Positions 1 through 11,604 of a stretch of 64,000 bases of DNA are shown one piece after another. The stretch is from Lunularia cruciata (Eukaryota > Streptophyta > Marchantiopsida > Lunulariales > Lunulariaceae). Position numbers and translations under genes: made by a program. The stretch covers positions 48,613,001 through 48,677,000 of the forward strand of contig OX419755.1 in assembly GCA_948567375.1 (NCBI GenBank), given 5' to 3'. Every line of letters starts with the position of its first letter. Positions within the stretch are counted from its first letter, which is position 1. The notes under the pieces are model-generated. The model did no database searches and was not told the origin of the DNA. It was given only the letters and a program-made list of their open reading frames with translations.

Positions 1-1071
1 CAATTGAAAGCTATTGGTTGGCACAATAAATTGGATAGTTTTTCTTCTTCTTGTCTTTTTAACTTAAGACTACTCCAATTGATGTGTCCACATACACATG
101 AAAAGGGACATCCCAATTTGGGGCACTCATAACTTGTGCTTCAACTAGTTTCTTCTTCAACACCTATAAAGCTTCTTCTTGTTCTACTTCCTACAAATAG
201 TCTTTGGACTTCTTTAGAACCTTGTTAATGGTGCAACAAACACCGCATAGTTAGACACAAAGCATATGTAGTATTGAGCATGTCCCAAGAAGGCACTCAA
301 CTCCTAAATGCTTTTAGGTGATTCCAAAGCTGAGATGACTTTCACCTTCTTGACATCAACTTCAATACCTTGACTTTAGACCCAATGCCCTTGAAGAATT
401 TCATTGCAAAAACACATTTCTTTGGGTGTAATGACAAGTCGGCAAATCAATACATTTCAAAATTTTGGTGAAGGTAATTCAAATATAATTCTCTTTGTCC
501 AAACACACAAAAATCATCAATGAAGAATTCCAAAAATTTCTGCAAATTTTTTTTAAAGATCATATTCATCATCCATTGGAAAGTAGCTGGTGCATTACAC
601 AAACTAAAGGGCATTTGATTTTTAAAAGAAGTGCCCCAATCAGTAGTAAATGTAGTTTTATCCTTATCTTCTTCTTGAATGGATACTTGATTATAGCATG
701 AAATTCCATTGGGAAAACTACAGCAAGGATGACTAGTTACTTGGTCCAAAATTGTATCGATAAAAGGTAAGGGATGATGATCCTTCCTCATAATTGCATA
801 TAATTCTTGGAAATCTTAGCACACTCAAATCTTCCCATCTTCTTCTTTGGAACAATGACAATGGATGAAACCAAATCACTACTCAAGACTAGAAAATTAT
901 CTTGGCCACCAAGCACTTGTCAACCTTGTCTTTCACCAAGAGCAAGTACTTCAGGTTTAGGCAATACTATCTTTGTCAAACCGGAATGGCACTTTCAACA
1001 AGATCAATCCAATGTTCCTTAAATTGTATGAGAATTCATTTCATTTGATCAATAGACCACTTGAATACATC
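1..1071 (-). pseudogene. RT and RNase H pseudogene of the left family G element
   Basis: The longest open piece is 447-791. It holds the RT palm: PLPFIDTILDQV, the TTFTTDWGT segment, a degraded form of the PFGLCNAPATFQ motif, and the catalytic FIDDFCVFG. Positions 1-446 contain the RT-RNase H connection and the RNase H start, recognised by colinearity with E3 44070-44700. The RT aspartates are present but the frame is broken on both sides. The FIDDF form, rather than the YLDDI form of chromoviruses, supports the Athila/Tat-like assignment. Confidence 0.85.
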
Positions 1072-2197
1072 CTAGTACTCAATAAACAAGGTAGTGTATC
1101 TGGCCAACTCCTCCAAAGTGATTGTCTTCAAAATTTTGCCTTTGGACAAGATAATGTCTTGACATTCATTGGGATTGATGACTCCTTCAACATGACTGAC
1201 TTGGCTTAACCTGAGTTGAATAGTAGTCAAATCTCCTTCCTCCAAATCATGTTCACCCAAGGTGATGTCATATGGGTCTTCATCTTTGACCTTTACCTCA
1301 TAGCATTCCAAGTAATTGACTTGGACCTCTTCATCGGAGTCTTTGATAGATGAAGATAATAAATCTTTGGATTCATCTTTGTCTCCAACAAAGTCGTCTC
1401 CTTGAGGTGGAGATCCTTTGTCCAACTCATAGTCACCTCTTCTTGGTCTTCAGACAAGATGTCCTTGAACCTCAACTTCTATTGGTGCCAATCTACAACA
1501 GCTTGGGCATTGTACAACCAGGGTCTTCCAATCAACAATGGGTAACCAATTTTGGTCATTGGTCTCAACACAATGTAATTCAACTTGAAGGACACTCCTC
1601 CAATGATCATAATGATATTTGACAACATGCCCAAAGGTCATCTCTTGGTTTGGTCCATAGACTTAAGAATTTAGGGTGTTGGCTCAAACATATGGTACCC
1701 CAAATAATTTGTGGTATCCTTTGTCATGACATTCACACCAAAACCCAAATCAATGGGTATCAATGTGATCATGCAACCCGTGATCTCCACATCTTCTTTG
1801 GGAGATCCCAAATCTTCTTGCTCAAATGATAGATGGCCGGCAAGTCTTCTTTGATCATCGTCCTTACTTTCTTCAGGGCCAAATGCAGTTGCTTCTTATA
1901 CAGCTTGTTGTCCTCCCACAATTGCGTGAATGTGACATTAGCTTGCACAGATGCCAAATCTACCACAATATCATATTGGGGTACTCCTCCAAACTTCACC
2001 TTCTTTGTCATGGTCTTTAGGTTAGACATCTCTCCTCATTACAACTTGACTTTGGGTCACTTCAAGATGGTGACCGGAATATTGGTGGTCTTGACCTGGG
2101 ATTTTTTGCATTTACCCACCTTGGTTTGAATCAAATCCTTAACATAGGATCAAATGCCAGCCTGAAAAATTGGGGGCTTTGTCTTTGTATCCTCCTC
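1072..2197 (-). pseudogene. Protease to RT N-terminal region pseudogene (family G)
   Basis: The open piece 1072-1425 encodes an acidic linker ending in LARYTTLFIEY, matching the segment just before RT in E3 (45041-45694) and E5. Further right, 1450-2029 carries the protease-side sequence in fragments, including the YDIVVDLASVQANVTF segment also seen in E3 (46051-46458) and E5 (63628-63990). No complete protease D-S/T-G motif is readable in this copy. Stops and frame changes make it non-coding. Confidence 0.75.
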
Positions 2198-2202
2198 CAA
2201 AC

Positions 2203-2943
2203 TATAATACCAAGGGTTAGCCATATGATCTAGATGTGAAATTTGGTTTGGTAACATCTAGAATGATGTTATACATGATGGTCAAAATAGATCAGATAGA
2301 AGTATCACCAAAAGAGTACTTCTACTAATAGGGCAGAAACCAAAATAGACTTGAGAACCTTAGAACCAATAGCTAGACATATGATTTAAAGGTGAGAATT
2401 GGTTTGGTAACATCTGGAAGGATGTTACACATGATGGACTAAACAGATCAGAAAGAGGTATCACCAAAAGGGGACTTCTACTAATAGAGTAGGAACCGAA
2501 ATATGCCTGAAATCTTTGAAGGCAATTTTGGAGGCCTAAACGGATAATTAGGCCTCAAAAATGTGCAGATTCCCCCCCCCCCAACAGAGGAAAGGCTGGC
2601 CTTCCCTCCTCCTTGGTTTGTCTTGTCGAGAGCTTTCGAATGGTACCTTACTCATGTGATTCTAAGATTCCTACAGGAAGATTCCCTAAAAGATTCCCTC
2701 CGGTCAAAGCTCGTTTGACCAACCAGATAGGACCTAGACCAGACAGGTCACCCATCCAAGTAAGTAATCCAAGGGTGGAGCTTGCTGACATGTCACCTAT
2801 CTGTGTCCCTAATCCTATGGTGGAGCTTCATTGGAGGAGATCCTCTTTGTCTATATAATAAAGAGAAGGTGCTCCCTTGGGGCATCGAATGTTTGAGTGT
2901 GCAATCTGTGTTTTCTCTCTTCTCTTGTCCTAGGAGTATTACA
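2203..2943 (+). repeat. Solo LTR of the family C chromovirus, TSD CAAAC
   Basis: It begins TATAATACC (TG changed to TA) and ends AGTATTACA. It is flanked by CAAAC at 2198-2202 and 2944-2948, a perfect 5-bp target-site duplication. The body matches the E4 LTRs (37150-37731, 42861-43443), including the C-run at 2572-2582 and a TATA-like CTATATAATA at 2849-2858. At 741 bp it is about 160 bp longer than the E4 LTRs because the first part of U3 occurs twice. No internal sequence remains, so it is a recombination-derived solo LTR inside the family G element. Confidence 0.93.
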
Positions 2944-2948
2944 CAAAC

Positions 2949-5133
2949 TCATCTCTTAAGTTATTTGTACTGCCTCTTGGATCTCCTTCTGCAAGGCCTT
3001 GGCTTTGGTTTTGGCTAGAATTTTCTCCTCCTTTGCAAGAAGGATAGCTTTTGAGCACAACCTCTTCACCTTTCATGAAGACAAAGAATTAGTACTCACT
3101 TCTTTGGGATCATGCTTCTTCTTTCCTAAGCATGTCTCAACTTTCAAAACTTTTGAGGTTTGGCCATTCTCCTTCTGAAGTTGGACTCCCTTCTTGAGTT
3201 CTTTCTTCCTCAAGAGTTATACAATTTACATTTGTATCTCCTTTAGATTGAAGCACAACTTGCTCAATTGGAGTTTTTACATACCGGCGGTTCTGGGTTG
3301 GGTGGTTGAGGACATTGATTTCCTATATGGTCCAAACCTTTATAATTTCCACATAGTGAAACATACCTAATCTGACACCTCGGCTCAAGACAATTTAGAG
3401 ATCAATGGCCCATGGAGCCATAATTGTAACATGCCCCTAGTGTAACATTTTGAGGCTTGTTTTGGCCTCCCATCGGTGGTCTTTGTTGAGGAGTATTAGT
3501 GTTATACTCCCTTGGTCCATACCTTTGACCTTGGTATGATATGCTCGCTTGAGGCTATATATCTTGGGTTTGGTATATTGCCTTGTCTTCCTCATTTTGG
3601 TCCCATCTTGGGACCCAATCAATCTGCTGCACTAGAAATACAGTTTGAGTCAAACACTCCATATTAGCATGGCCTGATTTGCTACACATCATGCACCAAA
3701 CATTTGGTCTTCCAAATGAAGGAGCTTTTTGCAATCTTTTGCTCCAATCATTGGATTTTAAAATCCGCAAACTCTTTTATAAGAGTCTTCAGCTTAGTGT
3801 TGGTTTTATTTACAACTTTGTTGGGAGTGTTGATACTTTGTTTCCTTCTTGCCTTTGTGTTCTTCTTGGCTTTGAGTCTTATTCTGATTCCAAAGAAGAA
3901 CTAGAAGACGTGGAGGATTTTGCCAAAGAAGAGGATGTATTGTGAGAAGTTCTTTGTCTGGGCTTCTTGCCTTCTCCCAATTTCTTTGATTACCAAAAGA
4001 GTGAGAGTGGGCCGCCTTGTATTGGGTGATGTGTTTGAGCATCTAATCTAGGCAAGTTATGTTCCTCTCCTTGGCAAAGATTCAAATCCTTAGTGATAAT
4101 CTGGCAAGGAACCAAGTGATAGCTTGGCATCAAAGTAACCCACCACATTGGATTGCTTTGGCACTTGGTTCAATAATGCCATGAACTGTCATAGTAGTCT
4201 CTCAACTTCTCATTTTTTCCCCGGTCTAGATTATTGAGTGCCACATAGACACTTGTATTGTAATCAACTTCCCAAAATTGTTCCAAGAAGTTGTCTCTCA
4301 AGTCTGCCAAGTAGGCTAGTTTGAACCCCTTTTGGGTCACATGCATGTACTAGCTCCAAGCTTTCTTTTGGAATAGACTCAAGAAAATGTGCAGGCAATC
4401 AGCAGAGTCATGCTCCTTGTTGGCAAAGAGGATGAATTTGAATTCTTTGATGAATTCATTAGGGTCTTCATCTTGTTCTATCTCCTTGTACTTCTAGTAT
4501 GTATGTTGGATGATGGGCAACAAAGTCATTTTGTAACTCTACCGATTAGGCTACAGTAGTGTTGAACTTGATGGGCCCAAGATATTAGCTAGTAATGGTG
4601 CTTCTTGGTCTGCACAAGGGTTCCAATTCACCAAGTTCAAAGATGGGTCTTTGTAGATAGGTTCTTCTTTTGTGGGTACATTGACTTCAATCCAAGTTGG
4701 AGAAAGTACATAAACACCTTTAGGGTGCTCTTCTAGATCCTTAGAACTAGTCAAGGAATTGTATGACAAGATATTTACACTCTTCTTCTATCAAGACTTG
4801 TGCTGTCTTTTCACAAATGAATTCTTTTATAAACCCGACTCCTTTGATAGCTTTAAAGGAAGTCAATGTATTGGGTTGCAACAAATATGTTTGTATGCTT
4901 ACATCTTTCTTCTTCTTTGGATTTGGAGATGCAAAGTAGCCCTACTATCCAACTTTGCATTTCTTTTGTTTGAGCTCTTGCAAGGCTTCTTGAACTTCAT
5001 GAAGAAGCTGGAGATCCAATGCCTCTTTCTCTAATGCTTCACTTGTGGTTGGGCTCTTTTGGTGTTCTTCTTCTTCATATTGCAAAGTTTGTTTACAAGC
5101 CCTCTCCTCCCATTGTTCTCTCAATGCAGACAT
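2949..5133 (-). pseudogene. gag pseudogene of the left family G element
   Basis: The likely start is the ATG at 5131-5133, because the same N-terminal pattern (REQ.EERA.KQ.LQ.EE) begins gag in E3 near 48658. The region continues left through the gag core to a zinc knuckle CMMCSKSGHANMEC in the open piece 3555-3770 (CX2CX4HX4C). Stops and frameshifts occur throughout. Gag would form the virus-like particle and bind RNA through the knuckle. The extreme 3' end (about 2949-3250) is too decayed to assign residue by residue. Confidence 0.82.
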
Positions 5134-5202
5134 CCATATTGATTGTACACTCAATGCAAGATTTGGCTTTGTATTCTTCCACTCCCAAGATTTGTATCTC
5201 CA

Positions 5203-5215
5203 AAAGTGGTGCCAA
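5203..5215 (-). other. Decayed primer-binding site of the left family G element
   Basis: On the minus strand the sequence right after the LTR end reads TGATTTTTGGCACCACTTTTG. This aligns with the intact E3 site TGGCGCCGCTGCCAGGGAT, with a CpG lost and further changes. Its position immediately inside the LTR fits a PBS. Confidence 0.7.
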
Positions 5216-5221
5216 AAATCA

Positions 5222-8200
5222 TGTGACAACCCAAAAAGTATCACTTTTGTGGTAATCAATAAGTAAAGTTTGTTCTTATAGAGATATGATTCAAAAATGG
5301 TCAAATATGAAGTAAAATAATAACCAAAAAATTCTTCTTGGTTGCATCTTTAATCTCTTAAGTAGAAACCACACCCAAAAGGAGTAACAAGCATTGATCA
5401 TAGTCTTGTCACAAATTACACACTCATAATCACAATACTTCAAATCTTTCCAAACAATCTTGATTGTGATGATTCAGACTCTCCCAAAGAAAGTTACCTC
5501 ACTACAAAATGACTTTGCCTCATAATTGTGTTCCATCCCTCCATTGAAAGCACAATTTCCTTGATCAAAGTTGCTTTGCATCAATCCAATGTTGCACTCA
5601 CAATTGTAGAATACTACCAACACCTTCAATTCCTCAAAAATCCATCAAGGCATTGCTTTGATTGCCATCCACTCAAGATCAAACTCACAAAATGAAATCA
5701 GAGTTGTGGAATCAACATCCAACAAGCTCATTGACTTGCCCTTCAAATTTCTCCAAACATTCACAAACACATACACAAGATTGATACTCAAAATTAAGCT
5801 TAAATGATGAGCATTGAGTTACAACACTTCACTTTACTAAACTTCAAAAATATGAAACTAAACAACAAAACACTACAAATTCTTTGTTTAAACAAGCTTT
5901 GCACTTGATAGTTACTAAAAAAATACCATTCTACAATAGCCTTACCTTACATGTAGATCCAAAGTGACAAACCACCTCTTCATATCTGCCTCTTCAAATT
6001 GTAAAACTTTTACTACTCCAATCTTATGTCAACCTCAACTTTGGCTTACAAACCCAATGTATCTACAATTATTTCTCCTTCTTTGGGTCTATCTAATATT
6101 GCTACTACTTCCTCCACTATTTCTACTACTTTTCTACTCTAAACTACAATTGAAGTCATGAGTAATCTATTGATTTCTTTATCAAGTAACCCTCTCTTCT
6201 TTAATGTCTCAAGTAACTCACTCAAAGACACTTGCACTCCTACCTCTACTACTTTGGACTTCTTATTCACCTTCATCTCACTATAAAGTCTAGCTAAATC
6301 CAATCTAACTAAATCTAATCTAAGATAGATATTGTCTCCTACTTCCAGCATCTTTCTATCTATACAATCTCTCAAACCAATTAAAAGATTGTTCAAGTCT
6401 ATATCTTCCGCCTTCTTTTTTTTCATTTCCTACACCAACAATTTCAACTTGTGCAGCCTCATTGCTTCTAGCTTACCCTTGGCCTCAGTACTCAACATCA
6501 CCTTCAACTCCTCAATGACTACTCCTACTAAATCCAACTCTACACTTGGAACTATCTTCTCCTTACTTTGCTCTACCTCCAATTCATTCTCGTCCATTGC
6601 CAACTTGTCCTTGAATTCTACCTTCATCACTTCCTTCTCTTCCACATATTGGACTAATTGACCTTCTACACTTTTGATCAACCCTCAAAAAAAGATTTTT
6701 CTCTTGATGTCTATCTACTAACTCTCATTGCCTGGCCTGATCCTTCTCTATTGCGTGCTTCCTTAGACTCCCCAACTCTTGCTCCATTACTGCAATAATT
6801 GCATTTGAATCTATGACTTCTACTATGGCCTCAACAACTTCACACTTCATCTTCTTGACCAATGCTTTCTACTCCTTTAGCTCTTTGCCACACTTCACAA
6901 AGTTCTCATGCAAGGTATCAAGGCTTTTATTCCAAATAATTGCTTCAGCCCAAAGTTCTTTGGCTTCCTTCTCTCCATGGGTTAGCTTACTCCTCAACTT
7001 CAAGGTCTCTTCACTCCAATGCCTTACCACTTCTAACTCATCCTTCAATCCAAGATGATTCTTCTTCAACTCTTCTTTCTTCCTCTATAGCTATACCAAC
7101 AAAGGACACATGATCTTTGATAGATATTCAAAATCCAACATATCTTCCTTCATCATCTCCCACATCTTCACCTTGGGTAAGCACTTCTTTGGCTGGTGCT
7201 ATACTCCAAAGATGTAATCTTTGTATCTTCAACATCACCCCATCCGAGCTCTCTCCTTTGTCTTTGGCTTTGCTCAAACCTGAAACTACAACTTGAGCAC
7301 TTCTTTTTGATCTTGCTGCCCTTGGAAATACCAGGGTAGCCGCTCCTATTCATTCATCTTCTTACTCAAATGAAGGCAACTGCAAACAAGGATCATCTCC
7401 TCCCTTCATTCAATCAATCGCTGCATAGAACTTCCACTCTTCCTCTCCAACAACCTCTTTCCCCAATTGCTTAACTTTGGGCTCTCCTTCACTCTTGCTA
7501 CCAGACTCTCCACTCTACAAAGTGAAGTCTTCTTTGCCCTTGAGTCTTCACACGTTGACTCAATTTCTCCTTCCTATCCTTCCTCCAAAGACAATTCCTT
7601 CACTTCTACTAGTGTTGGCTTTGGATTTAGCCATTTTATCTTTTGTGGTTGTCTTAGCATTATTCTTCCTTTGGGTCTACTTCTCTTTCTTAGCATAGGG
7701 ATTTCCACTAACACTATCCTTTCCTTCCCACTCTTGAGGTAGTAGTCATTGCTTTCTCAAACCGATTGATATAATATTGCTCATCTCCATCCACTTCTCT
7801 TTGTAAGGTGAGGTGAAAGTGGGATACCATCCGTCCTCTTTCCTTTGAGCTAAGTAAGTTTAATCCAAAGTAGAATTAAGTTGCAAAGAGTATGAAGTAA
7901 TGGAGCTGCATATCCACTCTCCAATTGGTAATCATCCGCCCAACGCGTTGGTGCAAACATGTTGCCCAATTTACCACCTCTCTTGCAAACATCTGGTGGA
8001 AGAACACCGCTTGCTGCATCATAACATAGGTGATTTGATTTGGCTTAAAAATGGCCATCATTGTACTAACTATCCCTCTTTGTATTAGGTCCTTATAATT
8101 ATCCACCTTGTACTTGTTCATGGTGCAAGGTCTATCAAAAGAATTCTTCACCTCGGCAGTTTCTTTTGAAGACTCATACTTCTTATAGAAGGTGACTCCT

Positions 8201-8252
8201 CCTACTTCTCTTGCTTCTCTCCCCAAGACTAATCTCCAGTCCAACTCAGTCT
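5222..8252 (-). repeat. Giant 5' LTR of the left family G element, truncated
   Basis: It starts TGTGACAACCC on the plus strand, which is the LTR 3' end read on the minus strand. It is colinear with solo LTRs A and B but clearly older and more diverged. The LTR ends at 8252, inside the LTR ORF, where a family M element begins; the missing U3 side is not found in place on the other side of that element. About 5222-5950 is non-coding U5-side sequence shared with the other copies. The rest holds the LTR-ORF remnant. Confidence 0.85.
5964..8244 (-). pseudogene. Remnant of the giant-LTR ORF (older subfamily)
   Basis: Minus-strand open pieces at 7876-8244, 6869-7069, 6430-6681 and 6139-6426 follow, in order, the ORF seen intact-framed in solo LTR A. 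They are the TELDWRLVLGRE/KPNQITYVMMQQAVFFHQMF conserved region, then Lys/Glu-rich coiled-coil stretches, then the LRLDLVRLDL segment. Acidic, Leu-rich heptads dominate the middle. It is broken by many stops and is useful mainly as evidence that the ORF is an old property of this family's LTR. Function unknown. Confidence 0.75.
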
Positions 8253-8940
8253 TGTGAGCCGGCCTGTTGCTCTTTCAAGACGTCTAATGGCTATTATGGT
8301 AGCGCAACATGGACTAAGAAGGCAAGGAATCCCAACTCCATCATACTCTTCCAAGAATAATACTCCAAGACTCAAGATATTGCTCACTAGAGAACCCAAT
8401 GAGAGAGAGATAGTTGCAAATGCAAGGATGATGAGTACCTCCTCACCCCTAGTTTATATACTTGTGAAATAGTACCGCACCAAAGTTACTAAATATTGGA
8501 GTAACTCAAGTTACTAGGCTAAAAGTCAAGTAAAGTCAAAGCATATAAAGGAATATCCATCCATATGGGCATATTCTACTAAGCATGTGATCTTATCTTG
8601 AACTAACCACTAAGTCAAGGAGTCTTTCACATGGGCTATCCTTGGACTATAGAAGAATCCAAAACAAAAAGACTTGTGGGCCCAAGAGTTTTAAACTCTT
8701 TCCTCAAAGCCAAACACCTAGGAATAATACTAAGTCAACACACTAGAATCCAAAATAGTGGTGCTTATCTTTTCCATTTTCTCTGAAGTAAGGTCCCCAT
8801 TATCTTAGCTATGAGTAACTTGAGCTAATCATGACTAATGTAGAACCATCCTTTATCTCTATATAAATAATATCTCTCAAGTATGTGTAATACTAAGCTA
8901 AATATCATAATACCACACACATGCACAAATAGGTGTTACA
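8253..8940 (-). repeat. 3' LTR of the gag-only family M element
   Basis: It reads TGTGAGCCGGCC...GGTGTTACA on the plus strand, which is TGTAACACC...GGCTCACA in element orientation, 688 bp. It matches the E2 LTRs (26253-26944, 52026-52715) and the solo copies at 15727 and 56880. The internal side begins with the short purine tract AGGGGTAAA on the element strand (about 8941-8949), as in E2. Confidence 0.92.
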
Positions 8941-8994
8941 TTTACCCCTAGAATAAGTTTTCACTTTGTCCTCAAAGTGATGTTCAAGGTCTTT

Positions 8995-9463
8995 CTACCT
9001 TCTATGATACATCTTCAACTTATCATGGTTAATCCTATCAAACTGGCTTCCTCCCAACTCTTTGAGATCATATGTGTAATTGACCCACACCTTCTCCACT
9101 ATGAAAGGTCCAAAGTACTTTGGCAAAAACTTCTTTTGCACTCTCTTGAATCGAATGGAATCAAACAACATTACCCAATCACCTTCTTTGAAAGGCTCCA
9201 CCTTCTTCTTGCCTTGCCTCTTGTCATAAATCTCCTTTTGTTTCCTTTGGGCTTGCTTCACTCAAACCATAGCAACTGCTCTTGCCTCTTCCAATTCCAT
9301 AAGTCGATCCTTCCTTGGCTTCTCTACATCATCTCCTTGTGCTTTCTTCAATCACCTATGAATGCTTTGGAAGGTAGGAAGATCAAAGTGAATGGGTAAG
9401 GTAGACTCAATACCATATACCAATTGAAATAGAGAATATCTGGTGGAAGTCTTCATGGTTGTC
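8995..9463 (-). pseudogene. Integrase C-terminal fragment of the gag-only family M element
   Basis: The minus-strand open piece 8995-9261 contains EPFKEGDWVMLFDS and FLPKYFGPFIVEKVW, a GPY/F-type integrase C-terminal module. It matches E2 32289-32660. The piece upstream (9262-9463) continues the same homology after an in-frame stop. The catalytic core and zinc-binding part of integrase are absent because of the internal deletion, so no active enzyme is encoded. No chromodomain follows. Confidence 0.85.
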
Positions 9464-10138
9464 TTATGGTGCAAGAACTGGAGCAACTACTACTTGTGGT
9501 GTAACCCTTGCCACCAAAGTATTAGAAGTTCCACCATACTTGTAACCTTGAGGAAGATGCACAACCTCCTTCACCACCAAATCACTATCATCCCCTTCCA
9601 AACTCTCCTCCATACAAATTGCGATCTTGATAGCTTCAACCTTGGAAGAAGGTTTCTCATATCTCACCTTGCTTCTAATTTGTGGTCTCAATCCTCCCAC
9701 AAAATTTTTAGTGAGTATGGAGACTACTATGCCAATCATAGTAGTCTTCACATCATCTCCACCCTTCCTCAACACTATGAAAAATTTGGACTCTAACTTT
9801 TCCACTCTTTCTACATAGACTCTCACTTTCTCTCCATCTCCTTGCTTGAGAAAGGTAACTTCACTCATCAATCTCTCATAACTCTCATCTAGAAGGAAGT
9901 TCTCAATGAGTGTTGAAGTCAAACTCTCCCAAGACTCTTCTTGCTCATCTCTCCTCTTTATTTTTTGGTATTCTAACTCATACCATGTAAGTGTTGCATC
10001 CTCAAAGAAATCTGGTAATAATGAGACCCACTCATTCTTCTTCCTCTCATTGTTTCCTATGCAAGCTCTCTTGAAGTCTCTCACAAAGGCCTCCATATCT
10101 TCTATATCCTTGCCAGAGAAAATTAAAAGTTTCCACAT
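9464..10138 (-). CDS. Truncated gag of the gag-only family M element
   Basis: A 224-residue ORF with no stop or frameshift. It aligns with the gag core of E2 (28508-29175): FVRDFKRA near residue 18, DATLTWYE near 47, EVTFLKQGDGEKVRVYVERV around 92-112, and GGLRPQIRSKVRYEKPSSK near 150. The tryptophan/tyrosine-rich core is typical of retrotransposon gag. The E2 counterpart goes on to a CCHC knuckle. Here the frame ends LAP-stop exactly at the pol-deletion junction, so the knuckle is lost. The start ATG matches the E2 gag start, downstream of a purine-rich tract on the element strand. It could make capsid but bind RNA poorly. Confidence 0.8.
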   Translation of the reverse strand: MWKLLIFSGKDIEDMEAFVRDFKRACIGNNERKKNEWVSLLPDFFEDATLTWYELEYQKIKRRDEQEESWESLTSTLIENFLLDESYERLMSEVTFLKQGDGEKVRVYVERVEKLESKFFIVLRKGGDDVKTTMIGIVVSILTKNFVGGLRPQIRSKVRYEKPSSKVEAIKIAICMEESLEGDDSDLVVKEVVHLPQGYKYGGTSNTLVARVTPQVVVAPVLAP

Positions 10139-10374
10139 CTCAACCCCTCATTGTCTTTCTTTCCTCTCAATTTTTCTTTTTCTCTTTTCTTTTCTCTCAC
10201 TCTATAACTAATAGAGTATATACATGACTAACAACATTTGAGAGTAATCTACCCTAGGGAACACAAAAGGTTCAAGTTGCTCCAAGATTTCTATAGCAGT
10301 ATCAGATCCTAAAGTGCATATTAATCTAACTCTCATGGATAGTTTATCCATAAGTTGAAAGATTATCTCAATCA

Positions 10375-10905
10375 CTAATCTTGAGAACTAGCTGATGAAA
10401 GTGGTAGTATTTTTGTAGCAGTACTAAGACTCTCTCCAGGATCCTTCACCAAAGTCTCCAAAAGTGCTTTTACTCCACTACACTCATGTCTTTTTGGAAG
10501 TCCTTCAACTCCACAAACCTCACAAAACTCCTTGGTCTTAGATCTTCTCCCTCCCAATCTTGGTGAAGAAGGTCCAACATGAAAACCCAAGTCAAGTAAG
10601 CCTCTCCTTTCCCTCAATATCTTGCTTTCAAAGGTCAATGGACATGAACTTGCTCTATGTCCCTTCTCTCCACATAGAGAGCACTTAGACTCACTCTTTC
10701 CTCCAAGTAGTGTAGGTTTTTGGATTCTCTTAACACTCTCTTCAAATTCTATTGTTAACTCTCTTTTCCTCAAATCTACCCCTACAATCACCTCAAACCC
10801 TTGCGGAACCTTGCGTATTCTGTAGAATTGACCCTTCCTCATAATGTCACACAAATCTCTCAATTGATATCTCACAGTCCACTTAAATTTTTCCCACTTG
10901 ATCAA
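10375..10905 (-). CDS. Zinc-knuckle ORF upstream of gag (ORF0), family M
   Basis: An uninterrupted 176-residue ORF between PBS and gag on the element strand. Residues about 20-60 form a basic region with VPQGFEVIVGVDLRKRELT. A CCHC knuckle CSLCGEKGHRASSC lies near residues 75-88, and a second Cys/His cluster CEVCGVEGLPKRHEC lies near 128-142. E2 carries the same ORF in broken form at 27644-28274, so it is a family property. It may be a split-off nucleic-acid-binding part of gag or an accessory protein; I do not recognise a named family. It stays open in a pol-less copy, as gag does. Confidence 0.65.
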   Translation of the reverse strand: MIKWEKFKWTVRYQLRDLCDIMRKGQFYRIRKVPQGFEVIVGVDLRKRELTIEFEESVKRIQKPTLLGGKSESKCSLCGEKGHRASSCPLTFESKILRERRGLLDLGFHVGPSSPRLGGRRSKTKEFCEVCGVEGLPKRHECSGVKALLETLVKDPGESLSTATKILPLSSASSQD

Positions 10906-11582
10906 AACTCCAGTGTGTCTCTCCTTGCAAAATTGCAGATCTTTTCATTGAGCTAATTGGCTTAGACACCTTCGTATTCATCACACATATTTCAGATTTG
11001 GTCTGAAAACCATCACTCTCACTTTAAAAACTCATAACTCCTTGCGCAAAAATGATCTCTCTCTAATTTTTGTGTCAACAGGTAGGATACAATGCACTGA
11101 ATTTTCTTGAGAGTTTTTAGGAAAATCCACCAAAAATTAAAGAAATGGCAGACTCTGTACAAATTTTCCAAAGAGCATGCAATTGCAAGAGCAATTTACC
11201 CTATCAACTTTCAAAAATTCTAGCCTAGTGCACATAGTAGATCTCAAAATAATTTGAAGTGTGCTAATTGAAAGATAACTCAAGCTATTATGTGTAGAAA
11301 TTTCAAGTCTAGATCTCAAAGTTGAGATTTTGCCCAAAATCATCTTAATCTCCAAAATCTACAATCCACCTCACACAATCTCTCCAAATCCTCTCAAGTG
11401 TACAAGATGTACAAAATCACCTCAAAGTCATCATAATGAACTTCTAGGTAAACAAATGGGTCCATGTTCTCTAACATAAGTTAAACACTCTCTTCCCTAA
11501 ATTTCTCTCCAAGTGAGCTCTCATAGTCTTCTTTTGTCTAATATAGAATTGTACGCAAAACATTATCTTGCCTTCTAGAGAG
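10906..11582 (-). other. 5' leader of the gag-only family M element
   Basis: This stretch lies between PBS and ORF0. It is colinear with E2 26968-27643 and has no convincing coding region. It is A/T-rich and contains nothing else I can name. Confidence 0.6.
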
Positions 11583-11601
11583 GTCCCGACAACGGAACTA
11601 A
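11583..11601 (-). other. Primer-binding site, family M
   Basis: On the element strand the sequence after the LTR end reads TAGTTCCGTTGTCGGGACC. E2 has TGGTTCTGTTGTCGGGACC in the same place. I cannot assign the tRNA with certainty. Confidence 0.7.
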
Positions 11602-11604
11602 AAA

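Larger units (their letters stand above)
1..5221 (-). mobile_element. Family G (Athila/Tat-like) gypsy element, internal region, 3' part outside window
   Basis: Read on the minus strand this stretch runs gag (right) to protease, RT and RNase H (left), the normal gypsy order. It is colinear with the better preserved internal region of E3 (43444-48740) and with E5 (60301-64000). The RT motif FIDDFCVFG and a decayed TGGCACC-type PBS beside a giant LTR at 5222 place it in the Athila/Tat-like group. Many stops and frameshifts are present, so it is a dead copy. Integrase would lie left of position 1. A family C solo LTR splits it at 2203-2943. Confidence 0.9.
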
